Of a stretch of 64,000 nt of DNA, positions 54,137-62,518 are shown piece after piece. The stretch lies in contig NZ_CP012405.1 in assembly GCF_001305595.1 (NCBI RefSeq), positions 293,501-357,500 on the forward strand, read 5' to 3'. The DNA comes from Azospirillum thiophilum. Lineage in GTDB: Bacteria > Pseudomonadota > Alphaproteobacteria > Azospirillales > Azospirillaceae. Numbering within the stretch: position 1 is the stretch's first letter; every line of letters begins with the position of its first letter. A program made the position numbers and the translations under genes. The notes under the pieces are model-generated. The model did no database searches and was not told the DNA's origin. It saw nothing but the letters and a program-made list of their open reading frames with translations.

Positions 54137-54762
54137 TCATCCGGCGGAAAGCTCCGGTACGGACAGTGCGCCGGACTTCCGCGGCAGCGCCACCTCTCGC
54201 ATCCGCAATGCAACGCAGAGCGTGGCTACCGCACCGGCGGAGACGTACCAGTCGGGGGAGATGGGGTCGCCGGTGATGCGGATCAGCCAGGTGACGATGA
54301 ACTGGGCGAAGCCGCCGAACACCGACACCCCGATGCTGTAGACGATCGACAGGCAGGTCGCCCGGACGCGGGCCGGGAATTTCTCCGTCAGCAGAAGCAG
54401 GCAGGATCCCGCTCCGACCGTGTCGAAGGCGATCAGCAGCGCCGCCGCCCCCTGGCTCGCCATCTGCCAGCCGACGCGCAGGCCGCGGCCGGCAGGACGT
54501 CCCAACTCCATCAGCATGGTCATCGCCACGCCGATCTCGCCACCAGCCGAAAAGCCCTGCAGGATTCGTCCGACGAGGACGACGACCGGAGCGGCCCGAA
54601 GGCCGATTGGACCGGAAAGAACAGCTTGCCGATGGTCAGCGCGAAGAAGCTGTAGATGGTGAAGTCGTAGAGCTCCAGCGCGTTGCCGACCGACAGGGCC
54701 AGGATGGTGGCGCGAGGCCACGGTGCGCACGGCTCGCCGGCGCCGATGCTCGATGAGGTCAT
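54137..54762 (-). pseudogene. MFS (metabolite:H+ symporter-type) transporter, internally deleted
   Basis: The ATG at 54762 reads ILALSVGNALELYDFTIYSF and GKLFFP, the conserved first helix of MHS-family transporters such as citrate or proline symporters. About 50 residues later sense switches frame to VGRILQGFSAGGEIG, with the intervening helices missing. A second gap follows WQMASQGAAALLIA, joining directly to LTEKFPARVRATCLSIVYS and the last helices. The whole remnant is about 625 bp, against roughly 1300 bp for an intact gene. It is clearly non-functional. Confidence 0.85.
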
Positions 54763-55251
54763 GGCCTGCCTCCTGCTTCCGCTGTCACGGAAGAGCGGAG
54801 CCCGGACGGACGGCGACCGGGAAAGGACAAGCCGCTCATGGGAATTCGATCAACTGCCATACACAAAAGGAGAACCATCAATTTCGGGATATCGAATGGA
54901 GAAAGAGTCGTCTCTTTTTGTAGAATTGCCACAAATCAAGACATAAAATCATCGAACCCGCCTCGCTTCCATGCCGGTTATTTCCATTTATTGATTATTG
55001 ATACCTAGGGATAGCTTAAAAAAGGGTCAAATTCCGGTAGCCATTGTAGTCACCGGCGTTCCGCGGCGCCCATCCGACGACCCGTTGACACACAGACAGG
55101 GGATATTGACGATGCAATCCGAAGGCTCCACGTCGATGCCGGCGGTGGGCGCCGCACCCTGATCGTCGGCGCCGTCGGCGCCGCTGTTGCCACCGCCGAG
55201 CGTCAGCCCGCCGGCAACCACCCCACCCATAAACCGGAAGGAAAACGGACG
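54763..55251. other. Intergenic region before the alpha/beta hydrolase
   Basis: The central part, 54880-55025, is AT-rich and could contain the hydrolase promoter. From 55104 a short frame (MQSEGSTSMPAVGAAP, then stop) is followed in another frame by GRRTLIVGAVGAAVATAER, which looks like a twin-arginine leader and runs in frame into the hydrolase start. No other gene is seen. Confidence 0.4.
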
Positions 55252-56103
55252 ATGACCAACGGCAAGACCGAAGACGGGTTCGTCACGGCCAAGGACGGTG
55301 CGTCGATCTATTACAAGGATTGGGGCCCGCGCGATGCCCAGACCGTCATGTTCCATCATGGCTGGCCGCTGACCGCGGACGATTGGGATGCCCAGATGCT
55401 GTTCTTTTTGAACCACGGCTACCGCGTCGTCGCTCATGACCGGCGCGGGCATGGGCGCTCGACCCAGACGGCGACCGGGAACGAGATGAACAGCTATGCC
55501 GACGACGTGCTGGCCGTCGTTGCAGGGCTGGACCTGAAAAACGTCTTCCATGTCGGCCATTCGACCGGCGGCGGTGAAGTCGCGCGCTATCTGGGCCGCC
55601 ACGGCACCGCGCGGGCCGGCAAGGCGGCGCTGCTGGGCGCCGTTCCGCCGATCATGGTCAAGACCGAGGCCAGCCCCGGCGGCCTGCCGATCGAGGTGTT
55701 CGACGGCTTCCGCGCGGCGCTCGCCGCCAACCGCGCCCAGTTCTTCCGCGACATCCCCTCCGGCCCTTTCTATGGCTTCAACCGCGACGGCGCCAAGGTC
55801 TCGCAGGGGGTGATCGACAATTGGTGGCGTCAGGGCATGATGGGCGGCACCAAGGCGCATTACGACTGCATCAAGGCCTTCTCCGAGACCGACTTCACCG
55901 AGGATCTGAAGCGGATCGACATCCCGGTGCTGGTGATGCACGGCGACGACGACCAGATCGTGCCGATCGCGGATTCCGCCCTGCTGTCGTCCAAGCTGCT
56001 GCCGAAGGGCACGCTGAAGGTCTACAAGGGCTTCCCGCACGGCATGGCGACCACCCACGCGGAAACCATCAACGCCGACCTGCTGGCCTTCTTCAAGGCC
56101 TGA
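55252..56103 (+). CDS. Alpha/beta hydrolase, chloroperoxidase-like
   Basis: A 283-residue alpha/beta hydrolase of the cofactor-free haloperoxidase/esterase group. The triad is visible: nucleophile Ser in VGHSTGGGEVAR, Asp in HGDDDQIVPI and His in GFPHGMATTH; the oxyanion HGWP motif lies near residue 36. GGAAGG precedes the ATG at 55252. The natural substrate is probably an ester or lactone. An in-frame upstream stretch resembles a Tat signal peptide, so the ancestral form may have been exported; as it stands the protein would be cytoplasmic. Confidence 0.85.
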   Translation: MTNGKTEDGFVTAKDGASIYYKDWGPRDAQTVMFHHGWPLTADDWDAQMLFFLNHGYRVVAHDRRGHGRSTQTATGNEMNSYADDVLAVVAGLDLKNVFHVGHSTGGGEVARYLGRHGTARAGKAALLGAVPPIMVKTEASPGGLPIEVFDGFRAALAANRAQFFRDIPSGPFYGFNRDGAKVSQGVIDNWWRQGMMGGTKAHYDCIKAFSETDFTEDLKRIDIPVLVMHGDDDQIVPIADSALLSSKLLPKGTLKVYKGFPHGMATTHAETINADLLAFFKA

Positions 56104-56247
56104 GCGCCCACCGGACCCCGCAGGGCCCTGAGCGTCGGCAGCGTCCTGGAACTGGGCTGGGTCGGCGGGTTCTGCGTCGCGCTGGCCTGCCTGCTGGAAT
56201 TCGCCCCGTCCAGGGCACCACGGGTGGCGGACACCGCGGCGGAGTGA
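56104..56247 (+). pseudogene. C-terminal remnant of a membrane protein
   Basis: Directly after the hydrolase stop the same frame remains open for 47 codons and reads LSVGSVLELGWVGGFCVALA, then CLLEFAPSRA to a stop at 56245. This looks like the last membrane helix and polar tail of a transporter. There is no start codon context and no upstream part, so it is likely a deletion scar. Confidence 0.5.
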
Positions 56248-56263
56248 AATGCCGCCATTGAAC

Positions 56264-56300
56264 AAGGCCGCCGGGCTTTCGTCCGACGGCCTTTTCGTTT
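56264..56300 (+). terminator. Rho-independent terminator after the hydrolase
   Basis: AAGGCCGCCGG (56264-56274) pairs with CCGACGGCCTT (56283-56293) with one mismatch and an 8-nt loop, followed by TTCGTTTTC. It can serve the plus-strand hydrolase and, since the left side has an A-rich start, possibly also the minus-strand SDR. Confidence 0.75.
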
Positions 56301-56347
56301 TCAATCGGGTCGGTTTTCATTCCGGTCGGGGGGTCGGGAGAAGCCCG

Positions 56348-57106
56348 TCACACCGGGATCGGGTTCTCGGCGATGTAGCTGTTGAAGCCCATGACCAGCG
56401 CATGTTCCTTCGGGCCGGCATTATCGCGCATCGACCGGGCGCTTTCGACGATGGCCTCCTCCGCGCCCGTGCCCAGCGCCGCCATCGTCTGTTCGATGAA
56501 GGCGTCCAGCGGCATCGCGCGGGGATCGTCGCCCTTCTTGATCAGGTCGGTGTTGACCCAGGGCGGCGCGATCTCCTGGACGGTGACGCTGGTATCACGC
56601 AGCATGAAGCGCTGGGACAGCGTGTAGCTGTGCAGCGCCGCCTTGGTGGCGGAATAGACCGCGGTGGTGGCCAGCGGCGTGTAGGCGAGCACCGAGGTGT
56701 TGTTGACGATCACCGAGCGCGGCTGTGCCTTCAGATGCTCGACCAGGGCCGAGGTCATGCGGATCGGGCCGAGCAGGTTGGTGGTGATGATCGACTGGGC
56801 CTGGGCGTCGTCAATGACGCCCGACGCGTCGTCGAACGGCATGATGCCGGCATTGTTGATCAGGACGTTCAGCGTCGGGTTCCCGGCGATCAGCCGCTCG
56901 GCCGCGGCCTGGATGCTGACCGGGTCGGTGATGTCCAACTCGATCCCCTTCATGCCGGGGTTGGCGGCGGTCACCTCGTCCAGCAGGGCCTTGCGCCGGC
57001 CGGCGATGATCACCTGGTTGCCCAGCTTGTGGAACGCCTCGGCCAGCCCGCGGCCGATGCCGGAGGTCGCGCCGGTGATGAAGATAGTGTTTCCGGTGAG
57101 CTGCAT
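56348..57106 (-). CDS. Short-chain dehydrogenase (DltE-like)
   Basis: A 252-residue SDR. It has FITGATSGIGRGLAEAF, the NNAGIMPFDD motif, a catalytic Ser in VNNTSVLAYTP and Tyr-Lys in YSATKAALHSY. The overall pattern is that of the DltE/YciK-type uncharacterised oxidoreductases often found next to GlxA-type regulators. The ATG at 57106 gives the conserved N-terminus QLTGNTIFITG. It lies 157 bp downstream of the regulator gene on the same strand and may be its target. Confidence 0.86.
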   Translation of the reverse strand: MQLTGNTIFITGATSGIGRGLAEAFHKLGNQVIIAGRRKALLDEVTAANPGMKGIELDITDPVSIQAAAERLIAGNPTLNVLINNAGIMPFDDASGVIDDAQAQSIITTNLLGPIRMTSALVEHLKAQPRSVIVNNTSVLAYTPLATTAVYSATKAALHSYTLSQRFMLRDTSVTVQEIAPPWVNTDLIKKGDDPRAMPLDAFIEQTMAALGTGAEEAIVESARSMRDNAGPKEHALVMGFNSYIAENPIPV

Positions 57107-57263
57107 GATTGGATGTCCGTTTTGAAGATGAAAGGAAGCAAGAAGAGGAATCTGGGAAACGAATTCCTTCACCTCCGGCGTCGACTTTGATGATGTGGAA
57201 GATTACCGCACCAAAGACGTCCCGGGATTCATATGTAGGTATTAATATTGACGGCATTGGACT

Positions 57264-58232
57264 TTACGTTGATGCCGTCGACTCCGGCATCGACATGCGG
57301 TTGCTCTCGACAGACCGGCGGATCACCTGTGGCGGCTGGCCGTAGGCGCGCAGGAAGGCACGGCGCATGCGCTCGCGGTCGGCAAAGCCGGTTTCTCGGG
57401 CGACGATGTCCATCGAATGACGGCCTTCCTCCATCATCACGCGGGCCGCCTCCAGCCGCAGATGCTCCACCGCCTTGGCCGGTGTCTGGCCGGTCTCCTG
57501 GCGGAACAGGCGGCTGAACTGGCGCGGGCTGAGATTAGCAGCCTCGGCCAGCTCCTCGACCGACAGTTCGTTCGTCAGGTTTTCCTTGGCATGGACCAGC
57601 GCCCGCCGCACGCGGTCGGAGCGCGGCTCCAGATCGAGCAGGGCGGAGAATTGCGACTGTCCGCCGGGGCGGCGCAGATAAACCACCAGCTTGCGCGCCA
57701 CCGCCTTGGCGACCTCCGCGCCGAAATCATCCTCGACCAGGGCCATGGCGAGGTCGAGGCCGGCGGTCATGCCGGCCGAGGTCCAGACATTGCCGTCGAC
57801 GCTGAAGATGCGGTCCTCCTCCACCCTGACCTTGGGATAAAGGCGCTGGAGGGTGCGGGCATGGCTCCAATGGGTGGTGGCGCGGCGGCCATCGAGCAGG
57901 CCGGCTTCGGCCAGCACATAGGCGCCGGTACAGATGCCGGCGACCCGGCGCGAGGTGCCGGCGGCGTCGCGCAGATAGCCCAGCAGCCCGGACGAGGATG
58001 GTTTGACCCGCAGCGAACCGATGGTGACGGTGGTGTCGAAGACGCCGTCACCGAAGGGCTGCGTCTCGATGGCGAAGCCCAGGGAGTTGCGCACCGGCCC
58101 CCCTTGTTCCGACAGGACATGGACCTGATAGGCAGGCCGGCCGAGCACGAGGTTCGCCATCTCGAAGGCCGACAAGGCGGCCATTCCCATCACCTGGAAA
58201 TCCTCGAACACCACGAAACCGATGGTGAGCAT
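57264..58232 (-). CDS. GlxA-type AraC-family transcriptional regulator
   Basis: A 322-residue regulator with an N-terminal DJ-1/PfpI-like domain (FVVFEDFQVMGMAALSAFEM, elbow Cys in AGICTGAYVLAEAGLLDG) and a C-terminal AraC helix-turn-helix pair (SVEELAEAANLSPRQFSRLF and IVARETGFADRERMRRAF). These regulators bind small ligands through the first domain. GGAGAGG precedes the ATG. It is divergent from the thiolase gene across 258 bp and upstream of the SDR. Confidence 0.88.
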   Translation of the reverse strand: MLTIGFVVFEDFQVMGMAALSAFEMANLVLGRPAYQVHVLSEQGGPVRNSLGFAIETQPFGDGVFDTTVTIGSLRVKPSSSGLLGYLRDAAGTSRRVAGICTGAYVLAEAGLLDGRRATTHWSHARTLQRLYPKVRVEEDRIFSVDGNVWTSAGMTAGLDLAMALVEDDFGAEVAKAVARKLVVYLRRPGGQSQFSALLDLEPRSDRVRRALVHAKENLTNELSVEELAEAANLSPRQFSRLFRQETGQTPAKAVEHLRLEAARVMMEEGRHSMDIVARETGFADRERMRRAFLRAYGQPPQVIRRSVESNRMSMPESTAST

Positions 58233-58398
58233 GTGCCTCTCCGCCTCGCCACGCTGGCCTTGTCCCGATGCCCCACGTCCGAAGCCGTGTTGACGGGGAC
58301 CAGACTATGCGGCGGCGGCCTTGGCTGGAATGTCAAATACACCATGATTCCGGACATCGTCATCGCCTGGACCGTCCGAAAAGCCACTCCGAAAGACG

Positions 58399-58447
58399 TT
58401 GACAGATTAAATTATGATCATAATCTAAAAAGCATGATGATCGTCAT
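58399..58447 (+). promoter_or_regulatory. Promoter with palindromic operator upstream of the thiolase
   Basis: TTGACA at 58399-58404 and TAATCT at 58421-58426 (16-bp spacing) form a promoter reading toward the thiolase. Between them is a perfect 14-bp palindrome, ATTATGATCATAAT (58411-58424). A related imperfect dyad, ATGATGATCGTCAT, follows at 58434-58447. The position suits a repressor operator; which regulator binds is unknown. Confidence 0.55.
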
Positions 58448-58490
58448 TTAATCTGCGTCCCGTCGGGCCGCCGTTCCGGAGATCTCGACC

Positions 58491-59702
58491 ATGCCGAATT
58501 CCCCCACCCAGGACCGTATCCACGACCCCGTCGTCATCGTGTCGGCCGTCCGCTCACCGCTCGGCCGCTTCCAGGGAGAGTTGGCGGCGCTGCCGGCCCC
58601 GGTACTTGGCGCCCGCGTCATCGCCGCAGCGGTGGAACGGGCCGGACTGTCACCGGCCGGTATCGACGAGGTGCTGATGGGTTGCGTCCTGCCCGCCGGG
58701 CAGGGCCAGGCACCGGCCCGGCAGGCGGCCCGCGGCGCCGGACTGCCCGATGCGGTGGGTGCGACCACGATCAACAAGGTCTGCGGGTCGGGAATGAAGG
58801 CCACCATGCTGGCCCACGACCTGATCCGCGCCGGGTCGGCGGACATCGTGGTGGCGGGCGGCATGGAATCGATGACCAATGCTCCCTACCTGCTGGCCAG
58901 GGCGCGCGGCGGCTACCGCATCGGCCATGACCGGCTGCTCGACCACATGATGCTGGACGGGCTGGAGGACGCCTATGAGGGCGGCCGCGCCATGGGCGAT
59001 TTCGGCGAGGCGACGGCGCAGGCCTATGGCGTCTCCCGCGCCGACCAGGATGCCTACGCGGTGGAGACGCTGAGCCGCGCCCGTGCGGCGGTGGAAAGCG
59101 GCGCCTTCGCGGCGGAGATCGTGCCGGTCGCCGTTCCCGTCAAGGGTGGGGAGCGGCTGGTCGAGCAGGACGAGAATCCGCTGAAGGTCTCGCCCGACAG
59201 GATTCCGACCCTGAAGCCGGCCTTCCGCCGCGACGGGACGATCACCGCCGCCAGTTCGTCCGCCAATGCCGACGGTGCCGCGGCGCTGGTGCTGACCCGG
59301 CGTTCCGTCGCCGAGGCATCCGGGTTGCCGATCCTGGCGGAGATCCGCGGCCACGCCACCCACAGCCAGGATCCGGCCTGGTTCACCACCGCGCCGATCC
59401 CGGCGATCCGCAAGCTGCTGGACAAGGTCGGCTGGTCGGTCGCCGACGTCGACCTGTTCGAGATCAACGAGGCCTTCGCTGTCGTCGCGATGGCGGCGCA
59501 ACGCGACCTGGGCATCGCGCCCGATCGGCTGAACGCCAATGGCGGCGCCTGCGCGCTCGGCCATCCCATCGGTGCCACCGGGGCGAGGCTGATCGTCACG
59601 CTGCTGCATGCGCTTGCGGCACGCGGGCTGACGCGCGGCGTCGCTTCGCTGTGCATTGGCGGCGGAGAGGCGACGGCGATCGCCCTCGAACGGGTCAGCT
59701 GA
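58491..59702 (+). CDS. Acetyl-CoA C-acetyltransferase (thiolase)
   Basis: A 403-residue thiolase that condenses or cleaves acyl-CoA. The nucleophilic Cys is in INKVCGSGMKATML, the His in GGACALGHPIGATGAR and the second Cys in SLCIGGGEATA; NEAFAVV is also conserved. Length and motifs fit the biosynthetic/degradative AtoB/PhaA group. The ATG at 58491 has GGAG upstream. No phaB or fadB is adjacent, so the pathway (PHB synthesis or ketone use) is not fixed by context. Confidence 0.9.
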   Translation: MPNSPTQDRIHDPVVIVSAVRSPLGRFQGELAALPAPVLGARVIAAAVERAGLSPAGIDEVLMGCVLPAGQGQAPARQAARGAGLPDAVGATTINKVCGSGMKATMLAHDLIRAGSADIVVAGGMESMTNAPYLLARARGGYRIGHDRLLDHMMLDGLEDAYEGGRAMGDFGEATAQAYGVSRADQDAYAVETLSRARAAVESGAFAAEIVPVAVPVKGGERLVEQDENPLKVSPDRIPTLKPAFRRDGTITAASSSANADGAAALVLTRRSVAEASGLPILAEIRGHATHSQDPAWFTTAPIPAIRKLLDKVGWSVADVDLFEINEAFAVVAMAAQRDLGIAPDRLNANGGACALGHPIGATGARLIVTLLHALAARGLTRGVASLCIGGGEATAIALERVS

Positions 59703-59840
59703 ACGGATGCCGCAAGGCGGCCGGAACCGCGTCCCAAAGATGGGCGCATCCTTCTAAATCGCGGCGGCACCCGGACGTAGCGTGCCGTCATCGATCCGGC
59801 GCCCGCAAGGGAGCGGCCGGAGATGAAAGGAGACAGGATC

Positions 59841-60179
59841 ATGATGCTCAACTGGAACGAATACCGCCAACAGGTGCTCACCGGTGTCGGCGAGATGGGC
59901 AAGCTCAGCCCGGAAACGGTGAAGGGCTATGTCGGCCTCAGCGCCGCCGACCAGAAGAAGGATCTTCTCGGCGCCAAGACGCGCGAACTGATCGCACTGG
60001 CCGTCGCCGTCACCGTTCGCTGCGACGGCTGTATCGCCGTCCACACAGAGGCCGCCATAAAGAATGGCGCCACCCGGGAGGAGATCGCCGAGGCCTTGGG
60101 CGTCGCCGTCGCGCTCAACGCCGGGGCGGCGCTGGTCTACTCGACCCGGGTGATGGACGCCTACGCCGCGCATGGCTGA
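59841..60179 (+). CDS. AhpD-like carboxymuconolactone decarboxylase-family protein
   Basis: A 112-residue all-helical protein. The redox motif is RCDGCIAVHTEAA, a CxxC with the nearby His typical of AhpD-like hydroperoxidase or disulfide reductase proteins rather than true decarboxylases. AAGGAG is placed 7 bp before the ATG at 59841, which is preferred over an ATG at 59823. It converges with the AraC gene. Confidence 0.87.
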   Translation: MMLNWNEYRQQVLTGVGEMGKLSPETVKGYVGLSAADQKKDLLGAKTRELIALAVAVTVRCDGCIAVHTEAAIKNGATREEIAEALGVAVALNAGAALVYSTRVMDAYAAHG

Positions 60180-60244
60180 GCGAAAGGCGGCGGTGTACGG
60201 GTATCCGATCACCGCCGCCGCCTCTCATCCGCATTGCATCCGGG

Positions 60245-60865
60245 TCAGCGGTCCTCGGGGAGGGTATCGGGCGCCGGGCCGTCGAGCCGACGCTTGTGGC
60301 GCCACAGCCGGGGATTCTCACCGGCAATGCGGCGGAAAATGCGCGAGAAGTGCGACTGGTCCGAAAAGCCGCAGTCGAGCGCGATCTGCGACAAAGCCAT
60401 GTCGGTCCCCTCCAGCAAGCTCTTCGCCCGCTCGACCCGCCGATGGACGATGTAGGCATGCGGCGGCGAGCCGAAGCTGTCCTTGAACGCCTGGCAGAAA
60501 TAGCCGCAGTTGAGCTTCGCCGCCGCCGCCAAGTCCCGGTTCCGGATGGACCCGGCGAGATGGGCATCGATATGGGCGGTGACCCGCCGCACCTGCCACG
60601 CCGCGAGTCCGGTCTTATGGCCGGTACCTTGATCCGCCTGGTTCGACGTGCCCGGCTCACTGCTCGCGCGTTGCAACCGGGTCAGCGCCAGCGACAGGCA
60701 ATCCTGCACCGACTGGCGGTCCGGCGCCAACAGGTCGCTGGCCACCCGCAACAGCCAATCGGCCGCCACTGTCAGCCTGTCGCCGTCATCCGGCGCCCGT
60801 CGGAGGGAAGCCGGTGCCGACAGCGCCGGGACAATCCGCAGCGTCTCGAAAACAGCCGGATCCAT
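60245..60865 (-). CDS. AraC-family transcriptional regulator
   Basis: A 206-residue regulator. The C-terminal ~100 residues are an AraC DNA-binding domain with two helix-turn-helix units (NRDLAAAAKLNCGYFCQAFK, SQIALDCGFSDQSHFSRIFR). The N-terminal part is short and has no recognised ligand domain. The ATG at 60865 is chosen because GGGAG lies 6 bp upstream. It may control the AhpD-like gene or its own divergent neighbour. Confidence 0.85.
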   Translation of the reverse strand: MDPAVFETLRIVPALSAPASLRRAPDDGDRLTVAADWLLRVASDLLAPDRQSVQDCLSLALTRLQRASSEPGTSNQADQGTGHKTGLAAWQVRRVTAHIDAHLAGSIRNRDLAAAAKLNCGYFCQAFKDSFGSPPHAYIVHRRVERAKSLLEGTDMALSQIALDCGFSDQSHFSRIFRRIAGENPRLWRHKRRLDGPAPDTLPEDR

Positions 60866-61279
60866 ATCGATCTCCCACTCTGGCCACCGTGACGGCGACA
60901 ATGCGGGAGGGATCGGCGAGCGGGAACCCATACACAGGTATCGATCGCCCGGGCTTGGCTCCGTGCAACACCGCCGATACCGATAGCTGCGCAACAATCG
61001 GCGACGGAAAGGAGGCGAGATGCCAAAGGAGGCACGGTCGTGGAACGTGCTTGCGTTCAAAGAGGAAGCGCACGGCCGGCTGCTATCCGTCAGATACGCA
61101 GCAGACGATTGAACGGATAACAGAAAAACTCAACAACTCATCCATCTTTCTTTGAATTTCTAATCATATTCGAAGAATAGAATTCTGTGTTATTTTTTGG
61201 ATGACCCTTGCAGCCAGACCTCTTCCGCGCTTACCGTCGGGATTGTTTCCAGCATCCAACGTCCCGAGGCAGAGCCGAC
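60866..61279. other. Divergent intergenic region before the pyruvyltransferase operon
   Basis: The segment 61120-61200 is AT-rich (TTGAATTTCTAATCATATTC and following) and is the likely promoter of the downstream operon. No gene is supported in this gap. Confidence 0.45.
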
Positions 61280-62518
61280 ATGCTTGAAGACATCGTGATC
61301 GCTAACCCTGTCGACCGGCCGCTCTCTTCCGGACAATCCTCCGGACGGGCGGTGTCCCAGCCTCTGCGCGTCGCGGTGCTGTGGAAGACGCCCAATCTCG
61401 GGCTCTATTCGAACGCCCCCTTCGACGATCTGTACAATGGCATCGGGCACAACAACGGCAACCTCGCCTTCGTGCATTCGATCTGCAGCCACCTTGCCAA
61501 CCCGGTGAAGCATTTCAGCTGGGGATCGTCGGCGGAGACGCTGCGGACCAACGCCGATATCATCGTCATTCCCTGCGCCAACCAGCTCGGTCGCCACACC
61601 GACTATGGGCAGATGGCCGAGAACCTTGAAAAATCCGGACTTCCCATCGTCGCCATCGGTCTCGGCGCCCAGGCGAACAGCTACGACCACGACATCGAAC
61701 TCAGCCCCGGCACGCTGCGCTGGGCGCAGGTGATCGCGGCCTCGAACCGCTCCTCCGCCTCTTCGAACATCTATACCCGCGGTGCCTACACCAGCGCACA
61801 GCTCGACAAGCTGGGCATCACCGGCTCGCTGCCGGGCGGATGCCCGTCGCATTTCCTCAATCAGGCGCCGGGCCTGGGCAGGAAGATCCATGCGAACTGG
61901 ACGGAGCACGACCTGCCGCGCTCGATCACGGTCGCCGGCGGCCATCAGGCCTGGGTGAAGACACGGGAGATCGAACATCAGCTGATCGGCCTGATGATGG
62001 ATCCGCTGGCACCGGGCCAGTACATCGTCCAGTCGATGGGCGAGATGATCCGGGCGTCGCGCGGCCTGTTCGACGGCATCGATCCCAATGCGCTGAAGGA
62101 AATCCACAAGCACACGGTGCCGCACTATTCCTTCGAGGAATTCAAGGCCTGGTGCCGCAACTACATGCGCTCCTACTATGACGTGCCGGCCTGGATGGAC
62201 ACCCTGCGCCAGCAGGATCTGACCGTCGGCTGCCGTTACCACGGCGTGGCGCTCGCCATCCAGGCGGAACGGATGGGGCTGACGGTCACCATCGACTCCC
62301 GGACGCGCGAGTTGTGCGAGAACACCGGCGTTCCCTATGCCGATGCCGCCGACCTGACCGCGCCGCTGACCCGCAAGCGGTTGAAGTCGCTGATCGCCTT
62401 CGATCCCGACGCCTACGATCGCCATCGTGCGGACTCGGCAGGTCGCTATCTGGATTTCCTGGTCGCCAACCGGCTGCAGCCGGCGCCCTTCCTGAAATCC
62501 ATCGCCGACGGCACGTGA
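61280..62518 (+). CDS. Polysaccharide pyruvyl transferase-family protein
   Basis: A 412-residue protein of the polysaccharide pyruvyl transferase family (PS_pyruv_trans), which moves pyruvate from PEP onto a sugar as a ketal or acts in surface glycan modification. Seen are WKTPNLGLYSNAPFDDLYNG, VAIGLGAQANSYDHD and the family GxRxHG motif as VGCRYHGVALAIQAERMG. The ATG at 61280 is preferred over a TTG at 61208. The stop overlaps the next start by 4 bp. Confidence 0.8.
   Translation: MLEDIVIANPVDRPLSSGQSSGRAVSQPLRVAVLWKTPNLGLYSNAPFDDLYNGIGHNNGNLAFVHSICSHLANPVKHFSWGSSAETLRTNADIIVIPCANQLGRHTDYGQMAENLEKSGLPIVAIGLGAQANSYDHDIELSPGTLRWAQVIAASNRSSASSNIYTRGAYTSAQLDKLGITGSLPGGCPSHFLNQAPGLGRKIHANWTEHDLPRSITVAGGHQAWVKTREIEHQLIGLMMDPLAPGQYIVQSMGEMIRASRGLFDGIDPNALKEIHKHTVPHYSFEEFKAWCRNYMRSYYDVPAWMDTLRQQDLTVGCRYHGVALAIQAERMGLTVTIDSRTRELCENTGVPYADAADLTAPLTRKRLKSLIAFDPDAYDRHRADSAGRYLDFLVANRLQPAPFLKSIADGT

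Noticed and set aside
55027..56304. 425-codon frame antisense to the alpha/beta hydrolase
   Set aside because: No domain signature; the plus strand has a complete Ser-Asp-His triad.
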